Source of the DNA: Dermanyssus gallinae
Lineage: Eukaryota > Arthropoda > Arachnida > Mesostigmata > Dermanyssidae
Assembly (NCBI GenBank): GCA_003439945.1
Contig: QVRM01001450.1
Coordinates: forward strand, 668,501-732,500
Direction of reading: 5' to 3'
DNA: 64,000 bases
Made by a program: the position numbers and the translations under genes. The notes under the pieces are model-generated. The model was not told the DNA's origin. It made no database searches and saw only the letters and a program-made list of their open reading frames with translations. Shown here piece by piece: positions 12,331 through 24,574 of this stretch (the first letter of the stretch is position 1; each line of letters begins with the position of its first letter).

Positions 12331-13280
12331 TCATTTATAATTCAATATACTTTTTTGCGATCCGTTCAATACGTTGAGCTAAATATTTGAGACCAAGTCA
12401 GTTTCTTTACAGATGGGAATCAGTTACTGATGGGTCCCAGATTACACTGTTGAGTTGTGCATGTCTGGGGAGTCTACCTAGGCTTTTGAAGTAACTCGGT
12501 GGTGTATTTAGTTTTTCTGGGTATGAATTTACGATCCTAGGATGTATATCCAACGTAAAGAGTTGTTTGTAGATACACGTTTATCAGTCGCGAATGGACT
12601 TATTGAATAGCTTAGTTCGCTATGTTTAACGATTATGATCTGGATCTTCCTGCAATATATCGAAGAGCGTATCCGTGATTATCCGGATCCCTTCCTCTCG
12701 GTTTTGGAGTAAACCGCCAACAGCGACGACCTCACCTTTTGATGCATTTAACACTAAATCCCGTTCTTATTCAAATTGTAGAACTGCAATTAAATTGACT
12801 GCAACCAACGTCATAACGTAGCGACACCCAAGTACTACACGTTAAATGGATCTGTAGCTAGGCCTGATTTACCAAGGCTAAATAGGGCACTGCTCGAGGC
12901 ACCATCCAACATCGGTGTTGCTTTGCCAGATCGTGGGCGTTTTCCTTATTCTTCTTGTGTACTTTATTCGCTTTTCCGAATTAACGTGTTTTGTGGCCTA
13001 TTCAGTACTCGACAGAATTGTGGAAAGACTTGCGACAATCAGATAGTTACATCCATGACAGGACGTTTGCTTAGATATAGAGAGGTATGGTAATGCCTTC
13101 AGTTCGTATTATTGTTATGAATACTCACTATCTTTATTCCCGCTCTCAGTCAATTGTCCACGTTTTCTGTTCACTGGCCAAAGAGTGACAATCTGCACGT
13201 ATGACGCGCTGGTTGGCCGCCTGTAATGGAATCGGCCGAGGTAAGGGGAAAGAGGTATTACAGAGTCGTGCGATTTGATT
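12331..13280. other. No gene recognised
   Basis: No coding-like frame and no strong repeat seen. Confidence 0.35.
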
Positions 13281-13354
13281 TTACGGCCGCCAAAAGCATT
13301 AGCGGCCTTTGCTTCGTGTTATTGCTATTGCCGCTGCTGTCGTTGTCTCTGCCA

Positions 13355-13560
13355 CAGACAGAGCAACGTCTACTTCTACGTTCCGGACCTCATTAGCACG
13401 GACCTCGTGGCCGCCGATCCCTACCTCGTGAAGAGCGGCGCAAACCTAATTGCACGCATTGGCTAGCCGGTGGACAACCCGTCATTCGACGCGGTCGCAC
13501 ACACCGTGGCCGCCGCGTCTTTTGATCGATTCGGAGACTCTACCTATGTATCCTATGTGA
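13355..13560 (+). other. GC3-rich coding-like patch, possible old exon
   Basis: From about 13358 a plus-strand frame reads NVYFYVPDLIST and DPYLVKSGANLIARIG to a TAG at 13464. The same frame continues past that stop with VDNPSFDAVAHTVAAASF, still with G or C in most third positions. It is preceded by a pyrimidine-rich tract ending CTGCCACAG, which would serve as a splice acceptor. I do not recognise the protein. It could be an exon, a pseudo-exon with one nonsense codon, or chance composition. Confidence 0.2.
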
Positions 13561-13869
13561 TGTTCGGGCAATCCCGGGCGGTGTGATGAATTTGTCATTA
13601 GACTCACGTCGCTCGTCATTAAGGTCACTGGCCGGCAGGTTGTTAGTCTGTGGCCACCCTCGATGTTGTGATCCTAATGTACCTCGTAGTACACCGCCGT
13701 ACGTTCTCAGTAGTACATCGGAGTACTACTAGCGCAAACTAACCAGTCATTTGCTGCCCATGTTGAACGCAAAGCCAACCGTAACGTTCAAATAGCAGCG
13801 TAATTTCTTCAGCCGAGCTTGGCCCTGCTACAGCTGGTGCTCAACGAACGTACAAATGATTACCATCTG

Positions 13870-13873
<4 letters not shown>

Positions 13874-13902
<29 letters not shown>
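13874..13902. repeat. (TA)n microsatellite
   Basis: Pure TA dinucleotide run, read directly. Confidence 0.95.
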
Positions 13903-13904
<2 letters not shown>

Positions 13905-14112
13905 CGCATCTGTCCTAAAACACTAGTTCACACATACGTACATACAGGTTAGCATGTATATCCAGTCATATTTACACTTATTTCACTCATATTGAATATG
14001 CAAATAACATTGCTTCTATATGCTGTTGTCATTTGCTCTCGGCAAGTCATTCGAGAGGGCCAAAGCAGCAATTTCTTCGTAGGAGCCAGACAGACAGACA
14101 TATGATACTTCG

Positions 14113-14500
14113 TAAACGCTTGAGAGCACAGTTGACGGATGAACTTGGCGTACTCCTCATGCAAGTGCGTACAGACCAGGTGACGATAGCAATGAACTGG
14201 TATAGACTTGACGACTTTCACATGCAACGCCAGACCAAAGAGGAGCAGCACTGAAAATATCGATTTCCCCAACCTCCCGTCGTTCAACTTGTTCAACTTT
14301 ATTTTCCCATTTTGAGACAAAGCTTCTGAATGGTACTATACGCAATGCCGATTGTGTTATCTCAACGACCGGTGCACAGCCTGACATTAGGTACACAAAG
14401 CGGCTCCTTACACGAAATGACCAGCAAACAACTCGCTTCAGGTACATTGTGGAACATCTATCAAGCACTTTTCTGCAATACATAGTTAGCGCTGAGTGCA
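14113..14500 (-). pseudogene. LINE RT-downstream fragment
   Basis: The minus-strand frame from 14501 reads MYLKRVV, then RSRFVYLMSGCAPVVEI, FRSFVSKWENKVEQ and RQVYTSSL. It parallels the plus-strand copy at 22.9 kb (MKRVLCLP, RRRFVYLLAGCGPAVEN, LLKWQEKVTE, RHVYTR). This is the region following the RT domain of the same family as the relic at 1.6-2.7 kb. The 11666-12020 segment is a second copy in the same orientation. No RT catalytic motif is included, so it is a dead fragment. Confidence 0.75.
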
Positions 14501-16390
14501 TAGATTGAGATCGATAAGTTCAATTCTCGCTCGTTCCTCCCAGTCCCATCTCTCCCCGTCTTTTAATCTATATAAAATGCTTGAAATATTTAAATCGAGG
14601 CGAGATCATCTGTAAACAGCTCGGCTATTGTTGGTTTTCTCCCGTTAGCCAATCAAAAGCTACATTTAGCCAAAGAGGTTGGTTGCAGTCTCTCCGAGGT
14701 ACTACAGACTACAAATCTGCACTGTGAATGATCGAGAAAGATTTAAGCGGAAGCCTCCAAAAACGTCTTCCGAGTGCAATGTCCGAGTTGCAGCACAGTG
14801 GCGTACAGATCAGCGGATCTAATCGCCAACAGTCCATTGATTGTTGTATGCCTACGTACCTCTACGTGTAGGAGTGTCCTGCCTGACGCGGCTTTATGCC
14901 CGGTTTTGATACGGCAGTAGCCCGGCAACGTAGGACGGCAGAGTCCACTGAAGCCTTTGAAAAGCGTTGAAAAGTTACCTCGACCAGAAGGAAGAGAGGT
15001 GCACCGGCTCCCGTGCTCTCCACTTCCGCCGCTCTTCGCTCCACTGGAAACGGTCGAATTAGGGCAAAGGCAGCAGCAGCGACAGACGGCGAAGGAGGCT
15101 TTTTCCTTCTGAAAATGCACTGCCCCGATTAACATGTTGGCTAAGCTATAAAGATCGATGAAATGAGTTGGTGATGAATCTACTGATGACCGGAAAGCTG
15201 CTAGTGTGCACATTTCTGTGGTATACTATATTATGTAGGGCTTTGCCGTGACTTGTTAGTTATCACGTTTAGCGGTCGTTGACACCAAACCCAAAGTGTA
15301 CATTGCCGCTTAAAGCCGCTGCGCTGGCAAGTCTTGTTGCACAGTATTCAAAAGTATTCTTGCCACGGCTGCTAGACGTGTCGTGTCGCAGCAGTCGACT
15401 GGCTCTGCCATTGACTATGGGACGAGTAGTATTTGCTACTACATTGCGCACATAAGGAGAGTCTTCCACTTCACCATAACTGTGACTGCTACAATGAATG
15501 CTAGAGGACACGCAGAACGAACCGGGTGACGGTAGGGTGAGGAACTCCCTCTCTGTGAGTATCTACTAAGCACGACGTGGGCGACTTCACTAACTCAATG
15601 GAACGCAAAATTTGTTTGCTTTCCTCAATCATGGCCGCCGCGAACGGCACAGCCTAAAGAAATCTGCAGTATGTGCAGCTTCTTACTTTCAGCTCTTAGC
15701 CAGTTAGACTACGACGAGCGATATAGTTAGAAAGTTCTCTGATGCCTCCTCCCCGTTCTGTCCTAGGCCAGAGTCCTAGATTGATGACTTTACCACGTTC
15801 GTATATTTCGTGTTTTATGATCTCCGTTATAAAGAAAACAGCATATCCATGCGGTTACATATAATGTGTATATGTTTCTTTTTTCCGTATCATATAATTA
15901 AATATACAATTTAAAAAGCAGTGACGACACACCACACCAGACACTAACGAAAGTCCCAACACTACAAATCTCCTCAGGCTCGGCCTATCTAGGTGCACAG
16001 CCAAGTAGCACAACCAACTAATTACCCCGACTAATGTGCACAGCAACAATTACGTGAATGAATGCAGAGTGACTCACGTGAACGCGACTGACGTAGCGTT
16101 TTCATTGTAACGAAAAGCCGTTCAGCACAGCACGTAAGACATTGCGCGTGCGGATGGCGATGTCAGGGAATCCGCCGTCAAGAGATTTGGTAGACTCAAT
16201 TTGAACTATAGCTAGGCCGAGTCCAACGCAAAGAAATATTACAATTATGCAAATTAGCGCATTACCTCAGCCGTACCGTACTACCTCAATTGCTAGAATG
16301 TGAGTCCGAGTCTCCTGCAAAGGTCCTGCTGATCAAGTGGAACATATGTCGGAAGCATTAGAATTTAAAATAGTGCTTGATTACCTTAGT
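14501..16390. other. No recognised gene; one exon-like minus-strand patch
   Basis: A 156-codon minus-strand frame (15213 to 14743) is open but matches nothing I know. Within it, in another frame, 15044 to about 14984 reads ERRAAEVESTGAGAPLFLLV. It follows a pyrimidine-rich tract ending CCAG and precedes GAGGTAACT, a plausible donor. The evidence for a real exon is weak. The rest of the stretch shows nothing. Confidence 0.2.
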
Positions 16391-16393
16391 TGT

Positions 16394-16417
16394 TATATAT
16401 ATATATATATATTGTTG

Positions 16418-16458
<41 letters not shown>
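16394..16458. repeat. (TA)n microsatellite, two blocks
   Basis: Two TA runs split by TTGTTGT. Confidence 0.95.
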
Positions 16459-16459
<1 letters not shown>

Positions 16460-16461
<2 letters not shown>

Positions 16462-17415
16462 GTGAAATCACATTATTTTTACCATACTACAAACACTCGG
16501 TAGTTACGTAAGAAGCGTATCGGCAGCAACCTGGCTGCCCATTTTAAAGACTGCACCACGCAAGGGGCGATTATTAATGAACAGCGCTAGAGGGACATTC
16601 CCCCGCTGACAACAAAGTGACTCCACTTGAGAGAGAAACAGTTTTGGAGGTAATCTTGGCCAAAAAAAAGTCAGCAACGGAGAGGAACGGTGGGGTAGGA
16701 ACGGTGCCGTTCTCCCTGGAGACAAAACTTCACTCAGGCCCACCTACATCGACTTCTTCGGATTTGATTTATGTGAAACAGCGGCCCTATACTAACTGAT
16801 CCCGTTGCTTGTTGGTGTTGCTGTTGTAGGTCTTTGTTGTTGTCCTTCTGTCTCGTCTCATTGTTTTTGTTAATGTTGTTGTTGTTATCATCGGTTTTTT
16901 CTTTTCCTTTTGTTAGCGTTACTGATGCTGCCTTTGTGATCGGTATGGTTATCGGTGGTACTGTAGCTAGCTAGCTGTCGCACTCCTTGGGGGTTTGTGT
17001 TAATCTTGCGATTCGTAGCACCCGCCGCCTATTGTTTCCATTTGTTGATGACAAACTTCAACTTGTTGTGGCTCACTCTTCACTAAAAGAAATAGGTCCA
17101 AGCAAGCAGACCTGTGCTGATAAAAGTAGCTTCTTTGGATCTCCATGCCGAAGTATATTGTGTGAAATGAACTCAATGCCGAAATCGTACTGCTCTGACT
17201 CGGACGCATATATATATATATATATATATATTTTTTTTCTTGCCAAGTTTAGACGCTCGTAATTGGCTATGGTGCTCGTGGCACGATAACGTCTAAATGC
17301 ACCCATCTTCATCGCATTATCGGTATTTGACTTTTATGGGCTTTTCCCAGGGTAATGAAAAACACGTCCAGTAGAAATAACTGAAAAGGCCAGTGCTCAC
17401 ACTTGCGATAGTCGG
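16460..17415. other. No gene recognised
   Basis: GTT-rich sequence at 16806-16900 and a TA run at 17208-17230. The short frames have no known motif. Confidence 0.4.
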
Positions 17416-17429
17416 TCTCTCTCTCTCTC

Positions 17430-17461
<32 letters not shown>
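17416..17461. repeat. (CT)n(TA)n compound microsatellite
   Basis: A CT run (17416-17432) passes into a TA run (17434-17461). It directly borders the 5' edge of the R1-like fragment. Confidence 0.9.
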
Positions 17462-18260
17462 CCGCCCGTGGCGAGGATCTGCTCGAAGGAACAGCCAACT
17501 GCTAAGTCTCGAACCAAAACCTCAGCAGAGCTACCGAAAATCCTCCCAAGGACCAGAGAAGCAACTGATTATCGACGCCGCCTCTTAGCATCAGTAATGG
17601 ACAGCATCATCTTATACGCGTCACTTTATAAGAGCCCACGACTACTAGAGTTACAACAGGTCGCCTCCTCAACAAGACCCAAAGATCTATGGCGATTAAC
17701 ATAGCACGAGCAAGTCGTACGGCTTCCACAGTAGCCATACAAGTCCTTTCTAGACAAATTTCCCGGGACTCAAGAGTCAAAGAACTGGCATCAAGAAACC
17801 CTTTAATCAACGGCCTGACGGAGGAAACACTAATCAGCAGAACCGGCACCCTAAGCAAATGGAGCCAGCGATGGGAAACAATCCAGCCGGGCAACCTGGA
17901 TAATGGACAAAATCAATACTTCCTGATTCCAAAAAATGGCACAGTCTCAAACACGGCTTGCTCACCAACCTACTCGCGCAACTGCTAACAGGCTATGGTG
18001 GCAGTTTCCAGCAATACCTACACCACATTGGTAAAACTGACTTTTCTGTATGCCGTATGTGACTCGGGGGAGGGGGACGATGTAAGGCACTGCTATGAAC
18101 GGTGCGCCTTTTTCGACACTGAGCTACTGTTTCGGAGCTTCCGACTGAAGAACCCCTGACATCCCAAGCCCTTGTAGAGGCGCTTCTCAAGGATCACAAT
18201 TCCTGGATTATGGTAAGAATATTCGCAGAAAATATCTCCGAGGCGTAAATAACCATCGCA
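17462..18260 (+). pseudogene. R1-like LINE, 3' part of ORF2
   Basis: Consecutive plus-strand frames read LPKILPRTREATDYRRRLLA, SVMDSIILY, then IARASRTASTVAIQVLS and SKWSQRWE. A last block reads LLTGYGGSFQQYLHHIGK followed by a Cys/His-rich piece DDVRHCYERCAFF. This order (R/K-rich region, YRTVS-like block, W-x-RWD-like block, TGHGxFxxYLHR-like block, CCHC-like end) is the region after the RT domain in R1-clade elements, and the same order is seen in the longer copy at 50.4-52.4 kb. Several frameshifts show it is dead. The 5' end is truncated at the CT/TA microsatellite. Confidence 0.8.
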
Positions 18261-19866
18261 CAAAGCCGAGCTGCCTAAATGGCAAGAAGAGTGGCCAGGT
18301 GATGTAATTTCGAGAAGACAGTACTGCGGCCACCCCCGACAAGGGGCAAAGAGGACGACTATATTTCAGTGGGTGCGGTTCCATACTACCGTGGCTATAA
18401 CAACGACACCCGGTGCGATTAACGCATTTTACCAGTTACCTCTAAAAAATATATATATTAATATACATTTATGCTAAAGCAATACCGAGTTCAACCTTAA
18501 GTTCGTTTGTCACAATATAGCACAGACTACGTATATATATGCACACATAACTTCAAATGAGAGAACATAGCGACCGCTCTAGAAACCAGCATTTTGGGCA
18601 CAATTCTAAAACGTCGAACGTGTAAATATCATCACTATAATGACTTAATGACAGCAGGAAGTACGAATATAGCAAGCGCTGTAGACGTGGGGACACGTTT
18701 CCATTGCAAAAGTTTCCGTGCATTCAGTGGCTTTCCAGAGGAGATTATTAACAAACTTCAATGCGTGTTTTAATTATACGTAATATACATTATGATGAAC
18801 GCAATGCACAATGAAAGACATATTCACTACCTTAGTTTAATTAAACCCATACAGCACACCTTGGCTCTGCCGACTCTGTTTTTGAGCAAGCCGCGGCACA
18901 TTTGGCGGCATGGGTCTTATCGCACCTTGCTATATATAAATATATATATATATATAAGCGAGCACTGCCGAGTGTGCAAACGTATTGTAAATTATTAATA
19001 AATCATCACAATATTTTCTATATATATATATATATATCACATCTATAATGGGGCTCGTGCAATCATCGACCTGACACAAAGTGTGGCTTTACCTCTCACT
19101 GACCAACAGATATTTTAAATACAAAGTTCTGCGTAAGCCTCACCAGACCTGTAGATCCTCATTCATTGGAAGAGTTTTCTTCTAAACCCCTAAAAACGAC
19201 TGTTTTTGCAATTATCTACCTGTTTTAGCACCCATTAGGTGAACCATAACCTGACTGTGTCTAATACTCCTAGCTTCTAGTTAATTCCTAGTTTTGCTAC
19301 ATGAATTGTATTCCGTGAGTAGCGACGCATCCAAAGGTAACATCTGTAGGCTTCTTATCGCTCTTCTCGCTCTTTCAATTGCATGAGCTTAAAAGCAAAT
19401 CCCCGTCATCGTATTAATGAATCTCTCTCAAATACGTAAACTTGTTTGAACCTTAATTTATCCATACACGGTTACACACTCTCATCATTCCCTGTCTAGC
19501 CCTGTACAAGCTTCCCCAAGAATAACATTTTCTACATATGTTATGGCGATTGTCCATTCATTGTTTTTTTTTTAAATTAAAGCAGAACCGAAAATAGTAA
19601 GAGACTAAGCCAGTCACTCCAGTTGTTCGTCATATTTGGCATATTTCAAGATGTGCAACGAACTTTGTGCAGGCGTTACCAAATTTGTATCTGTGGCTTG
19701 TGGAGACACCTTTAAGCAGTTACTGTAAGATGATAAGTGATGATAGATGTCACATTTTCGAGTCGACGTCGTATGTATGAAGCACCATTTTCTTTTGTAC
19801 ACGCCGATGTTCTTAGTTTTTTCAATGGAAACTTCCCTAGATGGACGTCACAAATTCTAATTATTT
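18261..19866. other. No gene recognised
   Basis: AT-rich DNA with TA runs at 18931-18957 and 19018-19037. No motif-bearing frame was seen. Confidence 0.4.
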
Positions 19867-19867
19867 C

Positions 19868-19962
19868 ACTCTCACTCCGAATTAAGACTGCTCCGAGACC
19901 ATGTTGCACTGAAAAAAAATATTTGCTTTAACAAGCTCTATAATTCCCTATTTCGCTTTACA
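19868..19962 (-). repeat. Dispersed repeat, related to 56344-56432
   Basis: About 90 bases are shared with 56344-56432 in the same orientation, including the words AATATTTGCTT, AACAAGCTCTATAATTCC and TTTCGCTTT. At 56 kb the sequence lies just 3' of a minus-strand R2-like coding region, so this copy is probably a piece of that element's 3' untranslated region. Confidence 0.65.
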
Positions 19963-19999
19963 AAATTAGATATGTATATAAGGACGAGCTGGATTCGAG

Positions 20000-20130
20000 T
20001 GTGGGCCAGAATCATACTGTACACTGATGATGTGGTCATCTTGGCTGCAGTCTTTTCAGGGTGAAACAAGCCATGGATTGACTAGTTACATTAATGGATG
20101 AGAAACGCTTAAAGGTTAATTGGGGAAGAC
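20000..20130 (+). pseudogene. RT motif C relic (YTDD)
   Basis: The plus strand from about 19999 reads VWARIILYTDDVVILA, with the YTDD box at 20020-20031 (YADD in most LINE RTs). After a frameshift it continues KQAMD, stop, LVTLMDEKRLKVNWG, which resembles the segment after motif C where a conserved G-L-x-(V/I)-N is expected. Only about 45 codons survive and there are two stops. The clade cannot be told. Confidence 0.55.
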
Positions 20131-20135
20131 AGTAG

Positions 20136-20136
<1 letters not shown>

Positions 20137-20184
<48 letters not shown>
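20137..20184. repeat. (TA)n microsatellite
   Basis: Uninterrupted TA run next to the RT relic. Confidence 0.95.
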
Positions 20185-20190
<6 letters not shown>

Positions 20191-20289
20191 AACGTCTATG
20201 TCGTCTATATAGGCAAGTCATTTACATATATTTAATTAGTGATTCGCGCAATTACGTTTAATTACGTCAAATATATTTTTTTTCAAGTA

Positions 20290-20334
20290 ATTTAAAATAC
20301 TATGGTAACGTATATGTATCATAGTATTTTAAAT
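20290..20334. repeat. Perfect 15-bp inverted repeat
   Basis: Arms ATTTAAAATACTATG (20290-20304) and its exact complement (20320-20334) surround a 15-base loop. No gene is next to it. Confidence 0.85.
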
Positions 20335-22440
20335 CGATAAGGACTCCTTTTTCTGCTGCAGTTTTTTCGAGGAGGCCCAAGAAAAGAAAATCGGGAATAG
20401 ATTTTATGATCACATAGTTATTTCTTAGAGGAACAATTGCGCTTGGACCATTTATTGAAGGAACAAGAGCAGCTACGCATTGCCTCGTGCCTAGTTGAAT
20501 CCGGCAGTTAAACGAATCAGCAAACCCGTGGCCACGGTGAATTCGTTCTGCCAGCGTTGCTGCATTGTAACGGTTGTTGTTGTTGTTGTTGTTGTTGTTG
20601 TTGCTCTTGTGATCGATGTCGTCATCGTTATTCCTGTCAGTGATGGTTAGCTAGGGTAGCTCGCCTCTATTGAATGAATAAATAAATACGCACACGAGAG
20701 CGTCCAGGCCCGCCCGCCAACCCACGAAAGGGCAAGTGCAGCTTCAATGCAGGCCATGACGAAGGTAGAAAGAGGAAAAGGTGGAAAAATAAGAAGCTGG
20801 GCAAAAAGCGTTGGAAAAGTTCAAGAGACTGCAAGCTGCGAGCGAGGACGGCGGGGATGGCAAGCGGCTTGCGCTTGACAGCGACTTGTGCCTTTTGAGC
20901 TTTCAGCACGGAGCAAGAGATTTTCGGCCCTCGTGAGGTAGTGGAGCTCCCTACTTAGCCGTCTTCTGTTCGGAAGCTGATCTCAATCTCATTGAGGAGT
21001 CGAAGAAGAATCGAACTGCGTTCCTGCTTGCCTCTCGTATGGTTGGCCAAACCGTAACGTGCCATCGAAAATTACGATCTTCAACATACAGCGTTCTGCA
21101 AGCTGAAGATACGTCCAAATCCATTCGGCCAATCGACTGGCTGCCCTTGTCCGCAATAACGCAGAAGAGAAATAAAACAGTATTTTCGTAAATTTTAAAA
21201 TAAAGTTGTCTACCTTGGGACTTTTCGGACCGTCTTATATCTGTTCACAACGAAAGCATACTATAAACAACCATTTGAAACAACCATTTAAAACAACCAC
21301 TATAAACGTCCAATTCAAACCAGAGAAAATGGTACCACAATATTTAGAAACACACAGAATACAAAAAGAGATAGAGCAGGATGTAGACGTCCTTGATGAA
21401 AAACATTTGCGCAAATACGTTGGTGGCTGTTCTATAATGTCGGTTAATTCATTTAGGCAAGCTGTCTAGGTATTTGCTTTTTATTTTACTCTGCACTTGT
21501 ATCTAAATGGAGGTAGGTCGTACTGAGGAGTGTTCATTCGTAATACCTGGCTTAGTAATAGTTCAGGTTGGATTGGCGAAAAGATAAATAATAGTTACGC
21601 CTGTTGGCGATCGTGGGAATTACGTATTTGCTCGACAACAGGTGAGGGCTTTGTAGAGAGGAAGATAGACAACAGAAAGCAACTCGAGAGCATCGTCTGC
21701 ACACAGAGAGGGTCGACTACAACGCTATATCGAAGATTTAGACGTTTGAAGCGAGGTACTTGCCGAAATTTGATCCGACAAGTGATGAATGTATACATGC
21801 CACACTACACAAAACCGCGGTATACTGCCCAAATATAGACGCGAAACACGCACGTACAGGTTGATGTTGGGTGGCTAAAAAACAGTTGAGCCTTGTTCTA
21901 CTACTACCAGTACCGCACGCCATATCGTGTGTGTTTTTGTGATACGATATTTTGTGACGCCCGAACAGGCCGGTAATAGGGGGGGGTGAGCAATAAATCA
22001 TAGGAGGGCAGCCATAAGCAACACAACACATAGAGCCTATGACTGCGAACAAACGTGCATAATTGTTGTAGCCGGCATTGTAGTGCTGTTGGTGCTGATG
22101 CAGGTGTCTGACTACGCACGCCGTTACAAGCTTTTGTGTCTGCCAAGGCCCAACACACGAAGCGACTCACGAAAGCGCTTGTTGCTCGTGCTGCGAATAG
22201 CGCAGCGTCCAACAGACAGGGTTGGCTCCAACAATACTGATTGTGGTCAGATTAAACGGCACCTTAGGTTGACAGATTTGTACATGACGCGTGCACGACA
22301 CGTGCATTGCCTTAAAAATAATCAGCAGTTACTCTACGACGGCGGTAGAGGAACAGTACGTGGTGCATATGAATTGAATATGTTTATACACGATTTTTAA
22401 TGATGTCGCTCTTGTCCTTGAAACAGACGCTCTAGACAGA
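20335..22440. other. No gene recognised
   Basis: Contains a (TTG)n run at 20573-20603, a short AACAACCATTTRAAAC tandem at about 21266-21305 and G8 at 21979-21986. Frames at 21206-21469 (+) and 21530-21838 (+) have no recognisable domain. Confidence 0.4.
20573..20603. repeat. (TTG)n microsatellite
   Basis: About ten TTG units, read directly. Confidence 0.95.
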
Positions 22441-22448
22441 CGCCCATA

Positions 22449-22615
<167 letters not shown>

Positions 22616-22759
22616 GATACAAAAGTGCTTGCCGTTTTGGTGTCCACTCGTTTCGGGGGCTTGCAGCGCCCTCCGTGCCAATATCAGCAAAAAAAATAGG
22701 GGGAAACAAGTTTCAAAAATAGTTTCATTTAGCTATAGCTTGTCAAAACATCTCTACCA

Positions 22760-23250
22760 TCTTCAGGGACGACTTAATTACCGAACAGACCTACCCAAAA
22801 AAACGACCTTTACCCAGCACATCGGCGACAGGTGTCGGGCGCCTATTGCCTCTATTCACACAGAGGTGAGAGACCCTCGACGACTGGCGTCTTTTTGAGC
22901 GTAAGACTGTGCCAGTGTTGAGCTACAGCCTTGGCAGGGTGTGGGGTCATCTTTCAGCGGCAAATTTTCCGCAGCTAGAGAGATGTTTTACAGTATATAT
23001 GAAGCGGGTTCTTTGCTTACCGCGGACGGCACGAAGGCGCTTCGTGTACCTGCTAGCGGGTTGCGGGCCGGCAGTGGAAAACATCAGAGTCAGGCTTAGC
23101 GCACCTTTTAGAGGACCACTTCAGCAATTTTTGTTAAAGTGGCAGGAAAAAGTGACCGAGGCCTCGGCAGAGGTAGCGCAGTTGGATGTGTACCTCGCCA
23201 GAGAGCTTTGGGATGGAATGGCAAGCACAAGCCGGCACGTGTACACAAGG
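22760..23250 (+). pseudogene. LINE RT-downstream fragment
   Basis: The plus-strand frame from 22909 reads PVLSYSLGRVWGHLS, LERCFTVYMKRVLCLPR, RRRFVYLLAGCGPAVEN, LLKWQEKVTEASAEV and LWDGMASTSRHVYTR. The first part corresponds to ATYGIDIIWAHL...FLKRALGLP in the relic at 2.36 kb, and the rest to the minus-strand copies at 11.7 and 14.3 kb. This is the best-preserved copy of this post-RT region in the window: about 115 codons without a stop from 22909. No catalytic motif is included. Its downstream end stops at a TA run into which the Tc1-like element was inserted. Confidence 0.75.
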
Positions 23251-23268
23251 TATATATATCTATATATA

Positions 23269-23527
23269 CAGTCCCTGAAAAAAATATAGGGCCACCCACT
23301 TTTGCCACATTTCACGCATTTATTATAACCACAGTGATACATGCTCACAGAGTAACAACGAAGACTTCTATCGACATTTGGGGTCTCGGATTACTTTGAA
23401 CCACGAGATTTCCACATTTGGCACAGCTACACCGCAAAAAAATGATAATGTCACTAGCAAAATACCTGTTTTAACAAATTAATTAAGCGGATTAACGGCA
23501 TTTGGGCTAATCTCACGGCATTTAGCA
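23269..23527 (+). repeat. Left terminal inverted repeat of Tc1-like element
   Basis: Begins CAGTCCCTGAAA. It pairs with 24575-24834 and contains the words GGGCCACCCACTTTTG and GTGACATTATCA (the latter as its complement) in both arms. Confidence 0.85.
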
Positions 23528-23649
23528 ACTATACTTAATACTCAATGAACTTCCCATTAAGTCGGATAACCTCAAAAGTGCGGTTTGGTTAGTGTTAAAC
23601 AAATTTTGGATGACGTTTTGCAAGAGCTCGTCCCTAGCCTCGAAAATTT

Positions 23650-24494
23650 TTTTTATCCGTGTAAACTTATTGTTCGAGCCAACTCCACACATTCTGGATC
23701 ATATTAAGATCAGGTGAGAGTGCAGGCCAGCGAAGGACTTCAATGTGACGTTGGTCGAATTATCTTCCGATCAGCCTGGCGGTATGAATCGGGGCGTTAT
23801 CGTGTGTAAAAACGAAGTCTGGCCCTCTTATCAGCTTAAAATGCGCCGATTGCTCTTCTAGTAAATCCCCGTATGGCGTTGAATAAACACGACCGTCTAA
23901 AAACACAATCGACGACTTTGTATAATACCCGACAGCAGCCCAGATCACCACTGAACCGCCACTTGAGTGACGTTTTGACAAAATTCGTTCTTCTCTGCGG
24001 ACATCGTGCGAATAATAGTAAAATCGATCCGATTCATCAAAGTTAAACTTTTTTTCATTCGAAAAGAGCGCTCTATGTCACTCAGTGGTCCATCACATCG
24101 TATCGCGGGCACTCAGTGGTCCATGACATTTTATCGTGGGCAAAGTCAAGACGAGCTTTCATCGGTCAGCGGTCAATCGTTGTCTTTTCTTGTGTATTTG
24201 CCAACTTGTCTTCCCGAGGAAGCTTTGCACAATTTCGCACTTTCATTTGCACGTCGGCCGTCGCCGCAATTGCCCTCGCCGAGGGCGCAGAGTTCGACGC
24301 TTTCTTCAGAATTGCAGCTTGTTTCGTTCCGAAATAAAATTTGGACGCCCGGAACTCCTTTTTACGGCGTATTTTTTACCTAAATTTACAAAGTTATTTA
24401 CTACTTGGGCACAACACCCTAATTGACAGGAAATTTTGCAATTAGAGAGGCCGATGTCCTTATAAGCCTTGATATGGTCCTTTTCTTCACCCAT
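23650..24494 (-). pseudogene. Tc1-like transposase, broken and lacking catalytic residues
   Basis: This encoded the transposase that cuts and pastes the surrounding element. The minus-strand start at 24494 gives an N-terminal helix-turn-helix region (KAYKDIGLSNCKISCQLG) and a GRP motif (SSGRP), then a stop at 24306. The DDE domain follows in another frame: FSNEKKFNFDE near 24055, SKRHSSGGSVVIWAAVGYY from 23981, FTHDNAPIHTA near 23785, a stop, then WPALSPDLNMIQNVW near 23705. In active relatives the first motif is FSDEKKFN and the third ends with Glu (PIEN). Here the first Asp is Asn and the Glu is Gln; only the central Asp (HDN) remains. The protein is dead both by frame breaks and by chemistry. 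Confidence 0.85.
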
Positions 24495-24574
24495 GAGGCG
24501 CCAGCCTAAGCCTATCGTTTCAACAAAGAAAAAACTTCTGGTAGGAGGTCTGCCTTTGTTTCTGTCGAGCCGTT

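Noticed and set aside
13358..13466. NVYFYVPDLI resembling the start of phosphatidylinositol synthase (xVFxFVPNLIGYAR)
   Set aside because: Similarity stops after eight residues and the following conserved GYAR block is absent, so I give it no name.
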